From Olsenella uli (GTDB lineage: Bacteria > Actinomycetota > Coriobacteriia > Coriobacteriales > Atopobiaceae), in contig NZ_JACJKN010000005.1 of assembly GCF_016900775.1 (NCBI RefSeq), forward strand, positions 62,001 through 126,000: DNA of 64,000 nucleotides, in the 5' to 3' direction. Shown here piece by piece: positions 16,258 through 25,134 of the stretch. The notes under the pieces were generated by a model. The model was not told where the DNA came from and did no database searches. It saw nothing but the letters and a program-made list of their open reading frames with translations. Position 1 is the stretch's first letter, and the number at the start of each line of letters is the position of its first letter. The translations under genes were made by a program, and so were the position numbers.

Positions 16258-18120
16258 TCAGCCCTTCTCGCCGTCCACGTAGTAGCTGGCCTGGGCGTTC
16301 CACAGGCTCGCATAGAGACCGCCGGCTGCAAGAAGGTCCTCGTGGGAGCCCGCTTCCGCGATCCGCCCGCCGTCGAAGACGACGATTCGGTCGCAGAAGC
16401 GGCAGCTGCTCATGCGGTGCGAGATGTAGACGGCCGTGCGGCCCTCGACCATGCGGTCGAACCCCTCGTAGACCTCGGCCTCGCTGATGGGGTCGAGCGC
16501 GGCCGTCGGCTCGTCCAGGATGACGAGCGGCGCGTCCTTGTAGAGCGCGCGGGCGAGCGCAAGCTTCTGCGCCTCGCCGCCGGAGATCATCACGCCGTCG
16601 CCGAGGTCCTTGTAGAGGAGGGTGTCGAGCCCCTGCGGCAAGGCCCGCACCAGCTCGGCCGCCCCCGCCTGCGCAAGCGCCGCCCACATCCGCTCGTCGT
16701 CGCGCGCGTAGCCCGCCGCCAGGTTCTCCCACACCGGGAAGGCGAAGAGCCTGAAGTCCTGGAAGACCACGGCAAAGAGGTCGCGGTACTCGTCCTCGTC
16801 GTACTTGCGGATGTCCACGCCGTTCAGCGTGATCCGCCCCTCCGTGGGGTCGTAGAGGCGAACAAGCAGCTTGATGAAGGTGGTCTTGCCCGCGCCGTTG
16901 GGCCCCACCACGGCCAGCCTGTGCAGGGTGTCCAGCTTGAGGCTCACGTCGCGCAGCGCCCAGGAGCTCGTGCCCGGGTAGCGGAAGCTCACGTGCTCGA
17001 AGGCAAGCTCGAAGAGCCCGTCGTCGCGCTTCTCCACCGGGATGGTCCCGTGCGGGCGCGGGTCCTCCATGTCCATGAGGTCGAGAAAGACGCCCAGGTA
17101 TCCGCAGCACTCCCGCAGGCGGGCGCTCTTCTCGCAGAGCGTCGCGTAGGCCCCTCCGAACTGCGCGAGCGCGCCCGCGTAGGTGGTGAACGACCCCACG
17201 GTGATGGCCCCGGCCAGCACCTTCACCGCGACGATCGCGTATGAGGCCACCACGAAGACCGCGCTCAGCGCGCCCGTCCCCACGTCGAGGCGACGCGTGG
17301 AGGTGAACCAGCGGTCGTAGAAGCCGATCGAGGCGCGGGTGTTCTCCTCGAGGTTGCGCATGAGCATGCCGCGCATGTCGTAGATGCGCGCGACCTTGGG
17401 CACGCGCCGGTCCTCAAGCACCAGGCCGAGCAGGTACGTGAGGCGGTTCTCGACCGAGGCGTAGTCTTTCGTGAAGCCCCGCATGACGCGCCCGCGCAGC
17501 CGCCCCAGCGCGCCGTTGCCCGCGACCGCCCACCCGAGCGCGGCCAAGAGGAGCAGCGCGGAGACCGCCGGCGAGGCCGCTGCCGAGAGCGACGCGCCGG
17601 CGCGGCCCGGGGCCAGACAGAGCGCCACCACCAGGCCCACGCACGCGAGCATGTTGAGCAGCGCGCACAGGGCGTCGCGGTAGAACCCGGCCACCGCCCC
17701 GAGGTTGCCCTGCATGGACGCCGTGCGCTCCACGTAGGCGATACGCTCGGAGATCTTGGGGTCCTCCATCGTCTCGTAGCTCAGGCTCATGGCCTTCTCG
17801 CGCAGCATCACGGTGAACTCGCGCATGACGCGCATGGAGCCCACGGTGGCGCGCCGCTCGCACCGGGCGCGCACGCACGAGGCGAGAAACGCGCAGGCCA
17901 CGATGCATGCCGCCATGACCGCGCTCACGCGCGCGCTTCCTGCCGCGAGTGCGTCGACGAGGCGGGCCGTGAGGATGAGGGAGGCGTAGAGGGCCCCCAC
18001 CCGCACCGTCGCGTCCACGAGCATGACGGGGATGAGCGCGCGGTCGATCCGGTGCACCACGCCGAGCAGGCGAAGGCCCGTGCGATGGAACGCCAGGGGC
18101 TCGCGGATCCTATCGAGCAT
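16258..18120 (-). CDS. ABC exporter, fused permease/ATPase (pair 2, second gene)
   Basis: This 620-residue half-transporter has an N-terminal six-helix exporter domain (about residues 20-330) and a C-terminal ATPase. Walker A is VGPNGAGKTT (about 405), Q-loop VFQDFRLF, signature ISGGEAQKL (about 513), Walker B LVILDEPTAALD with catalytic Glu (about 537) and switch His in YISHRMSS. ATG 18120 overlaps the end of the preceding ABC gene by 11 bp, so the two are translationally coupled and likely form a heterodimer in the membrane. It is a close paralogue of the gene at 20115 (both begin MLDR, then REPLAFHRTGLRLL). Substrate unknown; exporters of this shape move peptides, drugs or lipids. Confidence 0.9.
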   Translation of the reverse strand: MLDRIREPLAFHRTGLRLLGVVHRIDRALIPVMLVDATVRVGALYASLILTARLVDALAAGSARVSAVMAACIVACAFLASCVRARCERRATVGSMRVMREFTVMLREKAMSLSYETMEDPKISERIAYVERTASMQGNLGAVAGFYRDALCALLNMLACVGLVVALCLAPGRAGASLSAAASPAVSALLLLAALGWAVAGNGALGRLRGRVMRGFTKDYASVENRLTYLLGLVLEDRRVPKVARIYDMRGMLMRNLEENTRASIGFYDRWFTSTRRLDVGTGALSAVFVVASYAIVAVKVLAGAITVGSFTTYAGALAQFGGAYATLCEKSARLRECCGYLGVFLDLMDMEDPRPHGTIPVEKRDDGLFELAFEHVSFRYPGTSSWALRDVSLKLDTLHRLAVVGPNGAGKTTFIKLLVRLYDPTEGRITLNGVDIRKYDEDEYRDLFAVVFQDFRLFAFPVWENLAAGYARDDERMWAALAQAGAAELVRALPQGLDTLLYKDLGDGVMISGGEAQKLALARALYKDAPLVILDEPTAALDPISEAEVYEGFDRMVEGRTAVYISHRMSSCRFCDRIVVFDGGRIAEAGSHEDLLAAGGLYASLWNAQASYYVDGEKG

Positions 18121-20002
18121 CGCGCTCGCCTCCCTTCTCGCCGTGCGCCGCGTCCTTCTCGCCAAGCGCCGCGCCCAACTCGCCGTCCTCGTAGTAGCGG
18201 GCCTGGGTCTCGAACATGCGGGCGTAGGCGCCGCCCGCGGCCATGAGCTCGTCGTGCGTGCCCTCCTCCACCACGCGCCCTCCCTCCATGAACACCACGC
18301 GCTCGCAGAAGCGCGTGGACGAGAGGCGGTGTGAGATGAAGACGCTCGTCTTGCCGTGGGTGAGCTCGTCGTAGCGCTCGTACATCTGGCGCTCGGCGAG
18401 CGGGTCCAGGGCGGCGGTCGGCTCGTCGAGAAGGACCACCGGCGCGTCCTTGTAGAGCGCGCGGGCGAGCATGAGCCGCTGGGTCTCGCCGCCGGAGAGG
18501 CTCACCCCCTCGGGGTCCACGTCCTGCCCGAGGCGGGTGTCCGCGCCGTGGGGCAGGCCGTCGACCTTCTCGGCCAGGTCGGCGCGCTCGAGGCTCTCCG
18601 CGAGGCGCCCCTCGTCCACGGAGGCGGGGTCGTCCGCGCAGGTCACGTTGTCCGCAACGGAAAACGAGAACGGGAAGCAGTCCTGGAAGACGACCGAGAG
18701 CTCCCGCCAGAGCGCGCGCCGCTCGATCGCCGAGACGTCCTGACCGTCCAGGTAGACCGCACCCGAGCTCGGCCGGTACAGTCCGCACGCGAGCTTCACG
18801 AGCGTGGTCTTGCCCGCGCCGTTGACGCCCACCAGCGCGACCTTCTCGCCCGCGCGGATGGTGAGGGTCAGGTCGTGTACGGCGTCGGTCCTCCCGTCGT
18901 AGGAGAAGCAGACGTGGTCGAAGCGGATCTCGTGCGCGTGGCCGGGGCGGGCGACGCCCTCGCCGCCGCGGCTCGGCTCGCAGTCCGCGTGGAAGTCGCG
19001 GTAGGCCCCCACGTGGCGGGCGTTCTGCGTGAGCGACGTCAGGCCCTCGAACGCCGCCTGCATCCAGGTGCCAAAGCCGCTCACCATGCCCACCATGAGC
19101 AGGAACGCCGGGAGGTCGAGCGCGCCCGAGAGGAGCCGCGCGATGAGCAGCGCGTAGGCCGCGGCGTCGCGCGCGAGGGCGAGCGCGACCGCGAGGTAGC
19201 CCGAGCGCTCGAAGGCGCGGTACTCCACGTCGCGCAGGGCGAGGTCGCGCTCGATCACGTCGGCGAAGGCGCGGGAGAACCACGCGGCCATGCGATAGAG
19301 GCGGATGTCCTTGCCGTTCTCGGGCGAGATGGTCTGCCGGCGCAGGTAGGAGAACTCCTCGCTCGTCTGGAACTCGGGGCCCATGACCTCGAAGCTCCTG
19401 TTGGAGGCCCAGGCGTTGCCCGCGACGGCGCCTGCCGTGAGCAGCGTGATGAGGGCGAGAAGCCCGGGCGCCCCCGAGCCGATGACCGCCCCGTAGGCCA
19501 CCATGCCGGCCGCGCCCGTGACGAGGCCGCGCAGGCTGAGCAGCACCTGGCCGACGCCTATGCTCATGTCCTGGAAGAAGGCCATATCGGCGGCCTGCAT
19601 CTTCTTGTTCGCCTCGTCGCTCTCTATGAAACGGTAGTCGGCGGCGAGGGCGTCGCGGCACATGTCGAGCCCGCCCCAGATGCGCGCGAGCGAGTCGTTC
19701 CAGGAGGCGCGGCGGTCGGCCCAGGTCCTGAGCACGCCGAGCGCCTGGATGAGGGCCGCGGAGACGGCCACGAGCGCAAGCGACGCGAGCGGGTCCCAGC
19801 CGGACGTGAGCGCGGCCACAACGACGCTCGGCAGGGCGGCCGCCAGGAACGGCTGCGCCACCCCGAGCGCCACGTCGAGCACAAAGACCCCCACGGCGCG
19901 GGCGCCGGCGTGGCGCCTCATCAGGCGCAGGGCGAAGAGGGCGTTGCTCGCCGCGGACCAGCGCCGCGTCGGCTCCACCGCGTTGACGTCAGTCATCTGC
20001 AC
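18110..20002 (-). CDS. ABC exporter, fused permease/ATPase (pair 2, first gene)
   Basis: A 630-residue half-transporter: transmembrane domain first, then ATPase with Walker A VGVNGAGKTT (about 394), VFQDCFPF, signature LSGGETQRL (about 504), Walker B VVLLDEPTAALD (about 525) and FISHRLSS. Both ATP sites of the expected heterodimer look canonical. The start is uncertain: GTG 20002 and ATG 19996 share a weak GAGGGG site. The C-terminal tail is charged and contains repeats of GEKD/GEKGG. It is paralogous to the gene at 21970. Lies about 110 bp after pair 1 on the same strand, so one four-gene transcript is possible. Confidence 0.9.
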   Translation of the reverse strand: MQMTDVNAVEPTRRWSAASNALFALRLMRRHAGARAVGVFVLDVALGVAQPFLAAALPSVVVAALTSGWDPLASLALVAVSAALIQALGVLRTWADRRASWNDSLARIWGGLDMCRDALAADYRFIESDEANKKMQAADMAFFQDMSIGVGQVLLSLRGLVTGAAGMVAYGAVIGSGAPGLLALITLLTAGAVAGNAWASNRSFEVMGPEFQTSEEFSYLRRQTISPENGKDIRLYRMAAWFSRAFADVIERDLALRDVEYRAFERSGYLAVALALARDAAAYALLIARLLSGALDLPAFLLMVGMVSGFGTWMQAAFEGLTSLTQNARHVGAYRDFHADCEPSRGGEGVARPGHAHEIRFDHVCFSYDGRTDAVHDLTLTIRAGEKVALVGVNGAGKTTLVKLACGLYRPSSGAVYLDGQDVSAIERRALWRELSVVFQDCFPFSFSVADNVTCADDPASVDEGRLAESLERADLAEKVDGLPHGADTRLGQDVDPEGVSLSGGETQRLMLARALYKDAPVVLLDEPTAALDPLAERQMYERYDELTHGKTSVFISHRLSSTRFCERVVFMEGGRVVEEGTHDELMAAGGAYARMFETQARYYEDGELGAALGEKDAAHGEKGGERDAR

Positions 20003-20114
20003 AACGAATCAAATCCCCTCTGTACGATCGCCACGCTAGCCCGAGCCGGGCGCACGGAACCCGCCGCCAAAGCGTGCGCGCAGCTCGGGACGGGCGAGAA
20101 GAACCGGCGGGCCG

Positions 20115-21980
20115 TCAGCCCTTCTCGCCGCCCACGTAGTAGCTGGCCTGGGCGTTCCACAGGCTCGCGTAGAGGCCGCCCGCGGCGAGAAGCCCCTCGT
20201 GGCCGCCGCGCTCCACCACGCGCCCGCCGTCGAAGACGATGATGTCGTCGCAGAAGCGGCAGCTGCTCATGCGGTGCGAGATGTAGATCGCGGTCTTGCC
20301 GGCAACCATCCGGTCGAACCCGGCGTAGACCTCGGCCTCGCTGATGGGGTCGAGCGCGGCGGTTGGCTCGTCCAGGATCACGAGCGGCGCGTCCTTGTAG
20401 AGCGCGCGGGCGAGCGCGAGCTTCTGAGCCTGGCCGCCGGAAGGCGCGATGCCCGGGCCCAGGTCGTTGTAGAGGCGGGTCTCGAGCCCCTCCGGCCATG
20501 CGCGCACGAAGCCGGCGTCGACCCGCTCGAGCGCCTCCCAGAGCCGCACGTCGTCGCGCGGGTAGCCCGCCGCCAGGTTCTCCCACACCGGGAAGGCGAA
20601 GAGCCTGAAGTCCTGGAAGACTACCGCCATGAGGTCGCGGTACTCGTCCTCATCGTACTTCTCGATGTCGATGCCGTTGAGCGTGATGCGCCCGAACGTG
20701 GGTCGATACAGGCGGCACAGCAGCTTGATGAAGGTGCTCTTGCCCGCGCCATTGGGGCCCACCACGGCCATCTTGCGCCTCATGCCCAGCTTGAGCGTGA
20801 CGTCATGCAGAATCTCCTCGGAGCTGCCGGGATACGAGAAGCTCACGTGCTCGAAGGCGAGCTCGTACTCGCCGTCGTCGCGCTTCTCGGGCGGGATGGA
20901 GCCGCGCTCGCTTGCCTCGGGCATGTCGAGAATGGCCAGGAACTCCTCGAGGTAGCTGCAGTGCTCGCGCAGGTCGTTGTTGCGGCTCACGAGGTTGGAC
21001 CAGGCGGTCCCCAGTTGCGCGAGGGCGCCCGCGTACTGCGTGAACGCGCCGATGGAGATGGCGCCGGCGAGCACCTTCACGGCGACGATCAGGTAGGACG
21101 CCACGATGAAGGCGCCGTTGATGCCCGTGGACGCCACAGCCACGCGGCGGTTGCCCGCGCGCCAGCGGTCGTAGAAGCCCACGCTCGCGCGGTTGGTCTG
21201 GTCGAAGGCACCCATGAGCATGTCGCGCATGCCGAAGACGCGCTCCACCTTGCCGTCGGCGCGCTCGCCCGCGACGAGGTCCATGAAGTAGACCATCCGG
21301 CGCTCCCACGCCCCATCCTGCGCCGAGAAGCGCTCGGTGATGCGGCGGCTGAGCGCGGAGACGGCGGCCTGGCCGCGCACGAGCAGCGCCACCGCGCAGG
21401 CGAGAAGGACCGCGGATGCCGCCGGGCTCGCCAGCGCTGCGAGCACGCCCTCTCCGCCCGCGGCCGGGGCGGCCGCGACGAGGCCCACCATGAGCGCGAG
21501 GCAGGCCACGAGCGACAGCGCGCTCTCGAGCAGGGCGCGGTAAGCGGCCGGGATCATGGAGAGGCCGCCCTTGATGCGCACCGTCTGGTCGAGCGCGGCG
21601 ACGCGGCCCTGGAAGGCGGGGCTCGAGAGGGTCTCGTAGTCCAGGCGCAGCGCCTTCTTGCGCGTGAGCAGCTGGAAGGCCAGCCAGCTCACCCAGGCGC
21701 CGTCGTTGCGGTGGTACTCGCAGACGCGCTCCACCACGCCGGCCGCGGCCGACACCGCCACGATGGCCGCCGCCGACGCCACGCTCGCGCGCCAGTCGAG
21801 CGCGATGAGCGAGTTCACGAGAAGCGCCGTGAGGAAGAGGTTGGCGTAGATCGCCGCCACGCGGGTCACGGCGTCAACCACGAGCGCGGGCACGAGCGCC
21901 CGGTCGAGCCCGTGCAGGATCTTGAGCAGGCGAAGCCCCGTCCGGTGGAACGCCAGGGGCTCGCGGGTCCTATCGAGCAT
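20115..21980 (-). CDS. ABC exporter, fused permease/ATPase (pair 1, second gene)
   Basis: A 621-residue half-transporter starting MLDRTREPLAFHRTGL. The ATPase has Walker A VGPNGAGKST (about 410), VFQDFRLF, a signature with Pro in place of the first Leu/Ile (PSGGQAQKL, about 514), Walker B LVILDEPTAALD and YISHRMSS. ATG 21980 overlaps the previous ABC gene by 11 bp, exactly as in pair 2. Its C-terminus (SLWNAQASYYVGGEKG) is almost the same as that of the gene at 16258 (YYVDGEKG), so the pairs arose by duplication. Partner: the gene at 21970. Confidence 0.9.
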   Translation of the reverse strand: MLDRTREPLAFHRTGLRLLKILHGLDRALVPALVVDAVTRVAAIYANLFLTALLVNSLIALDWRASVASAAAIVAVSAAAGVVERVCEYHRNDGAWVSWLAFQLLTRKKALRLDYETLSSPAFQGRVAALDQTVRIKGGLSMIPAAYRALLESALSLVACLALMVGLVAAAPAAGGEGVLAALASPAASAVLLACAVALLVRGQAAVSALSRRITERFSAQDGAWERRMVYFMDLVAGERADGKVERVFGMRDMLMGAFDQTNRASVGFYDRWRAGNRRVAVASTGINGAFIVASYLIVAVKVLAGAISIGAFTQYAGALAQLGTAWSNLVSRNNDLREHCSYLEEFLAILDMPEASERGSIPPEKRDDGEYELAFEHVSFSYPGSSEEILHDVTLKLGMRRKMAVVGPNGAGKSTFIKLLCRLYRPTFGRITLNGIDIEKYDEDEYRDLMAVVFQDFRLFAFPVWENLAAGYPRDDVRLWEALERVDAGFVRAWPEGLETRLYNDLGPGIAPSGGQAQKLALARALYKDAPLVILDEPTAALDPISEAEVYAGFDRMVAGKTAIYISHRMSSCRFCDDIIVFDGGRVVERGGHEGLLAAGGLYASLWNAQASYYVGGEKG

Positions 21981-23826
21981 CGCCGTCTCCCTCCCCGGCG
22001 TGCAAAAGTGCCTGTCCCTTTTGAACGCCGTCCTCGTAGTAGCGGGCCTGGGTCTCGAACATGCGGGCGTAGGCGCCGCCCGCGGCCATGAGCTCGTCGT
22101 GGGTGCCGTCCTCGGCGAGCCGTCCGCCCTCCAGGTACAGCACGCGCCCGCAGAAGCGCGTGGACGCGAGGCGGTGCGAGATGAAGACGCTCGTGCAGCC
22201 CTCGGTGAGCTCGTCGTAGCGCTCGTACATGCGCGCCTCGGCGATGGGGTCGAGCGCGGCAGTGGGCTCGTCCAGAATCACGACCGGGGCGCCCTTGTAG
22301 AGCGCGCGGGCCAGCATGAGGCGCTGGGTCTCGCCGCCGGAGAGCGTCACGCCCTCGTCGTCAATGTCCTGGCCCAGGTAGGTGGCCAGGCCCTGCGGCA
22401 GCGAGCGCGCCTTGTCGAGCAGGTCGGCCTGCGAGAGCGCCGCCACCAGGCGCCCGTCGTCGCCACCCGCGGCGTCCCAGGCGCAGGCCACGTTGTCGGC
22501 CAGCGGTATCGACAAGACCGCGGGGTCCTGGAACACCACGGCGAGCTCGGCGAACAGGGCTCGCCGGTCGAGCTCGCGCACGTCCACGCCGTCGATCGTG
22601 ACTCGCCCGGAGGTGGGTTCGATCAGGCCGCACGCAAGCTTCACGAGCGTGGTCTTGCCCGCACCGTTAGGCCCCACGAGCGCGACCTTCTCGCCCGCGC
22701 GGATCGTGAGGGTGAGGTCGGAGAGCGCGCTCCTCTCGCCGTCGTAGGAGAAGCTCACGTGGTCGAAGGCGATCTCGTGGGCGCGCCCCGCCGTGGGCAG
22801 CGCGGCCACGGGACGCGGCCTCGGCTCGCAGGCGCGCTGGAAGGCGCGGAACCCGCCCACCTGCGCGCTCTTCTGCACCAGCAGGGCGAGCGCGCCGAAG
22901 AGCCCTCCCATCCAGGTGCCAAAGCCGGCGACCATCCCCACGAGCAGAAGGAAGGCGGGCAGGTCGATCGCGCCCGAGAAGAGCTGGGCCACGAGCACCG
23001 CGTAGGCCACGGCGTCGCGCACGAGCGAGGAGGCCACGGACACGAGGCCCGCCACCTCCTGGTCGCGCCACTCCCCGCCCCAGGCGGCACGCACGCGCGC
23101 GGCCGCGGCGTCAAGCTCGGCGGACATGATGCCGCGCATGCGGTAGATCTTCACGTCCTTGGCGCTTCTCGGCGAGAGGGCCTCGCCGATGAGGTGGTCG
23201 TACTGCTCCAGCGAGCGCATCTCCGCCTCCTGGCGCGCCGGGGCGCGGCGCTGCAGGACCACCGTGGCCGCCACGGCCGGCACCGACACCGCCACGAGGA
23301 AGGCAAGGAGCGCCGGGCGGCCCCAGCCGATGACGCATGCGTAGACCACCACGCCGCCGAGGTTGGTGGCCAGGTCAAAGAGCGCGGTGAGCGTCGCCTG
23401 CGAGCCGCTGTCCGGGCCGTTGAAGAAGCAGGCCTGCGCCACGCCCTTGCCCTGCCTGGCGTCCTCGGTCTGCAGGTAGTCGTAGTCCGCGGCGAGAAGC
23501 GCGTCGAGGTAGGCGCTGTAGAGCGCAGATCGGGTGTTGCTGCACGCGCCTGAGCGCTGGTTGGCCGTCCACGCCTGAAGGACGCGTGCGAGCTGATAGG
23601 CCGCCACGTAGGCGGCGAGAAGCCCGAGCGCGGCCGGCGCGGGCATGCCGCTCGCCAGGACGCCCACCACGAAGCTCGGCAGCGCCGCCCCCAGGAAGGG
23701 CAGCGCCACGCCGAGCGCGACGTCGGCCGCACACGCCGCCACCGCGCCCCAGCCAAGGCCGCGGCGCATGGCGCGCAGCACGTAGGCGACGTTTGACGCC
23801 GTAGAGAAGCTCTTGCTCATGTGCAC
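21970..23826 (-). CDS. ABC exporter, fused permease/ATPase (pair 1, first gene)
   Basis: A 618-residue half-transporter and the likely first gene of the exporter cluster. The membrane domain precedes an ATPase with Walker A VGPNGAGKTT (about 388), VFQDPAVL, signature LSGGETQRL (about 496), Walker B VVILDEPTAALD and FISHRLAS. GTG 23826 has AAGGA at 5 bp; ATG 23820 is the alternative. Its C-terminal tail is odd: the paralogue ends in a GEKD-rich tail, while here a family-B palindromic repeat has been inserted and is translated as VQKGQALLHAG. The insertion keeps the frame and the 11-bp overlap with the next gene. Confidence 0.9.
   Translation of the reverse strand: MHMSKSFSTASNVAYVLRAMRRGLGWGAVAACAADVALGVALPFLGAALPSFVVGVLASGMPAPAALGLLAAYVAAYQLARVLQAWTANQRSGACSNTRSALYSAYLDALLAADYDYLQTEDARQGKGVAQACFFNGPDSGSQATLTALFDLATNLGGVVVYACVIGWGRPALLAFLVAVSVPAVAATVVLQRRAPARQEAEMRSLEQYDHLIGEALSPRSAKDVKIYRMRGIMSAELDAAAARVRAAWGGEWRDQEVAGLVSVASSLVRDAVAYAVLVAQLFSGAIDLPAFLLLVGMVAGFGTWMGGLFGALALLVQKSAQVGGFRAFQRACEPRPRPVAALPTAGRAHEIAFDHVSFSYDGERSALSDLTLTIRAGEKVALVGPNGAGKTTLVKLACGLIEPTSGRVTIDGVDVRELDRRALFAELAVVFQDPAVLSIPLADNVACAWDAAGGDDGRLVAALSQADLLDKARSLPQGLATYLGQDIDDEGVTLSGGETQRLMLARALYKGAPVVILDEPTAALDPIAEARMYERYDELTEGCTSVFISHRLASTRFCGRVLYLEGGRLAEDGTHDELMAAGGAYARMFETQARYYEDGVQKGQALLHAGEGDGDAR
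22000..22026. repeat. Family-B repeat inside the coding end of an ABC gene
   Basis: Copy with arms GTGCAAAAG and CTTTTGAAC around TGCCTGTCC (one mismatch in the arms). Unlike the other copies it lies within a reading frame, about 30 bp before the stop of the gene at 21970. Confidence 0.85.
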
Positions 23827-24054
23827 TCACATCCTTTCGTCCGAGAATGTGATACCGCGCCGCGGGCGGCCGCGGGGAGCATCCGCACGAGTTGCGCGAT
23901 TTTTCGCGCGAGTTGTCACGGGCGGCTGGGCGGGGAGCTTCGAGTTTTCGTCGCGCCCGACGCGGCAGCGCACCGCCCCGGACGCAGAGCTCGTGCCAGA
24001 CAGCTGCGCTATACTGCCGCCAGCCCGGCGAGGGCCGAAGGCGAGGAGGTCGGA

Positions 24055-24699
24055 ATGGACGTGCCACACTGGCCGTACTGGCGGCAGAACGCTCAGGGTG
24101 GGGTGCAGATCTGGTACACGGACATGCCCGAGCGCCCCTTCGTCGCGCCCGACGCGGACGAGCGCGTGGAGCGCGCCACCACCGAGATGAGGGACCTCGC
24201 CAAGAGGCTCGCCCCGCGCGGCGAGAAGCCCCTCGCTCTTCTCGAAATAGCCCCTGACCTGCGGCTTGTTCAACTTACGCGCATCCCGGAGCAGGCGCTC
24301 TCCTGGTACCAGGACCCCGAGACGCTCTGGATGGTCGACGGCAGGCGCGACCCGTACACGCCAGAGCGCCTCGCGCAGATGTACTCGTGGCTCTCCGAGC
24401 ACGGCGAGCTGTGGTTCATCGAGGTCATGGCTCGCGAAGGCTGGCGCGTCGTCGGCGACGTCACGCTCTGCCCCGACGACCTCCCCATCGTCATCGGCGA
24501 GAAGGGCCTGCGAGGGCGCCACATAGGCCGCCGCGTGATCGCCGCCCTGTGCAAGCGCGCCCGCGAGCTGGGGCGCGACGAGGTCCGCGTCGCAGAGATC
24601 TACGACTGGAACGAGGCCTCCCAGCGCTGCTTCGCCGCCGCGGGCTTCTCGCCCTACGAGCGCACCGAGCACGGGGCCCGCTGGCGCCGCGCGCTGTAA
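24055..24699 (+). CDS. GNAT family N-acetyltransferase
   Basis: This 214-residue protein ends in a GNAT acetyltransferase domain: VGDVTLCPDDLPIVIGEKGL (strands 4-5), then the acetyl-CoA loop GLRGRHIGRRVIAALCKRA (Q/RxxGxG/A-like RGRHIGRR) and the late WNEASQRCFAAAGFSPYERT segment in which Asn and the following helix position the cofactor. The first 80 residues are extra and unfamiliar. ATG 24055 follows GAGGAGG. A TATACT -10-like hexamer lies at 24010-24015. Substrate unknown. A 128-bp hairpin repeat follows it. Confidence 0.85.
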   Translation: MDVPHWPYWRQNAQGGVQIWYTDMPERPFVAPDADERVERATTEMRDLAKRLAPRGEKPLALLEIAPDLRLVQLTRIPEQALSWYQDPETLWMVDGRRDPYTPERLAQMYSWLSEHGELWFIEVMAREGWRVVGDVTLCPDDLPIVIGEKGLRGRHIGRRVIAALCKRARELGRDEVRVAEIYDWNEASQRCFAAAGFSPYERTEHGARWRRAL

Positions 24700-24749
24700 A
24701 GGAGCCGGCGGCTGCCCTGCGCCGCGCCCCGCACTCGATGCCCGCACCT

Positions 24750-24877
24750 GAGAAGTGCGGTCCTTACGCACCCCTCGCGCCCTCACTTCTCGCCAAAGCA
24801 CGAGCGGGCGCCCGCACTCCCGGCCCCGCACGCCCGCAATCGCCCGCACTCGATGCCCGCACTCGCGAGTGCGGGCC
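24750..24877. repeat. 128-bp duplicated hairpin element, copy 1
   Basis: This 128-bp block recurs at 26965-27092 with only two mismatches. It contains a hairpin from GAGAAGTGCGG facing CACTTCTC, several CCCGCACT units and a perfect 20-bp palindrome at its right end (CCCGCACTCGCGAGTGCGGG). It follows a GNAT gene and precedes the leader of the MFS gene. It has no coding capacity that I can support. Confidence 0.9.
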
Positions 24878-24948
24878 GACAAAGCCCTTCTCGCCCAGCC
24901 GACGTGCTACAATCCCCCCAGCAACCGGCTGATGCAAAGGAGGCCGCA

Positions 24949-24978
24949 ATGAGGCAGACGAACGAGGAGACCCGCTAG
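24949..24978 (+). CDS. Leader peptide MRQTNEETR before the MFS transporter
   Basis: ATG 24949 follows an excellent AAAGGAGG site and opens a 9-residue frame (MRQTNEETR) ending at TAG 24976-24978. A TACAAT -10-like hexamer lies at 24908-24913. The stop is only 4 bp before the 5' arm of an intrinsic terminator, and the repeat GAGACCCG occurs once within the last codons and once in the terminator arm. This layout is that of ribosome-controlled attenuation of drug-resistance genes, where a stalled ribosome changes the RNA fold. I infer that it controls the MFS gene downstream. Confidence 0.65.
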   Translation: MRQTNEETR

Positions 24979-24982
24979 GGAG

Positions 24983-25030
24983 ACCCGTTTTCCGAGGTAG
25001 CGCCGCCGCCCGCATGACGGACGGGTTTTT
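24983..25030 (+). terminator. Intrinsic terminator (attenuator) in the MFS leader
   Basis: ACCCGT (24983-24988) pairs with ACGGGT (25021-25026) and TCCG with CGGA nearer the loop, followed by a run of five Ts. It stands between the leader peptide and the MFS gene, so it must be bypassed for expression. The second GAGACCCG copy forms its 5' arm; the first copy, in the leader ORF, could compete for the same 3' arm. Confidence 0.7.
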
Positions 25031-25134
25031 GTCGTGCGCCTCGAAGCTGCCGCATCACGCCCGTGCAGACGCCGAACGCCTCTCCCCCGCGAGTCCACGC
25101 AGACCCGCACGCCTCTAGGGAAAGGCACCCTCTC

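Noticed and set aside
18356-22091. Long plus-strand frames (about 630 codons each) opposite the ABC exporters
   Set aside because: Shadows of the ABC genes; they recur at matching places because the genes are paralogues.
24750-24877. CRISPR-like array from the repeated CCCGCACT units
   Set aside because: Units are short, unevenly spaced and lack spacers of constant length; no cas genes are present.
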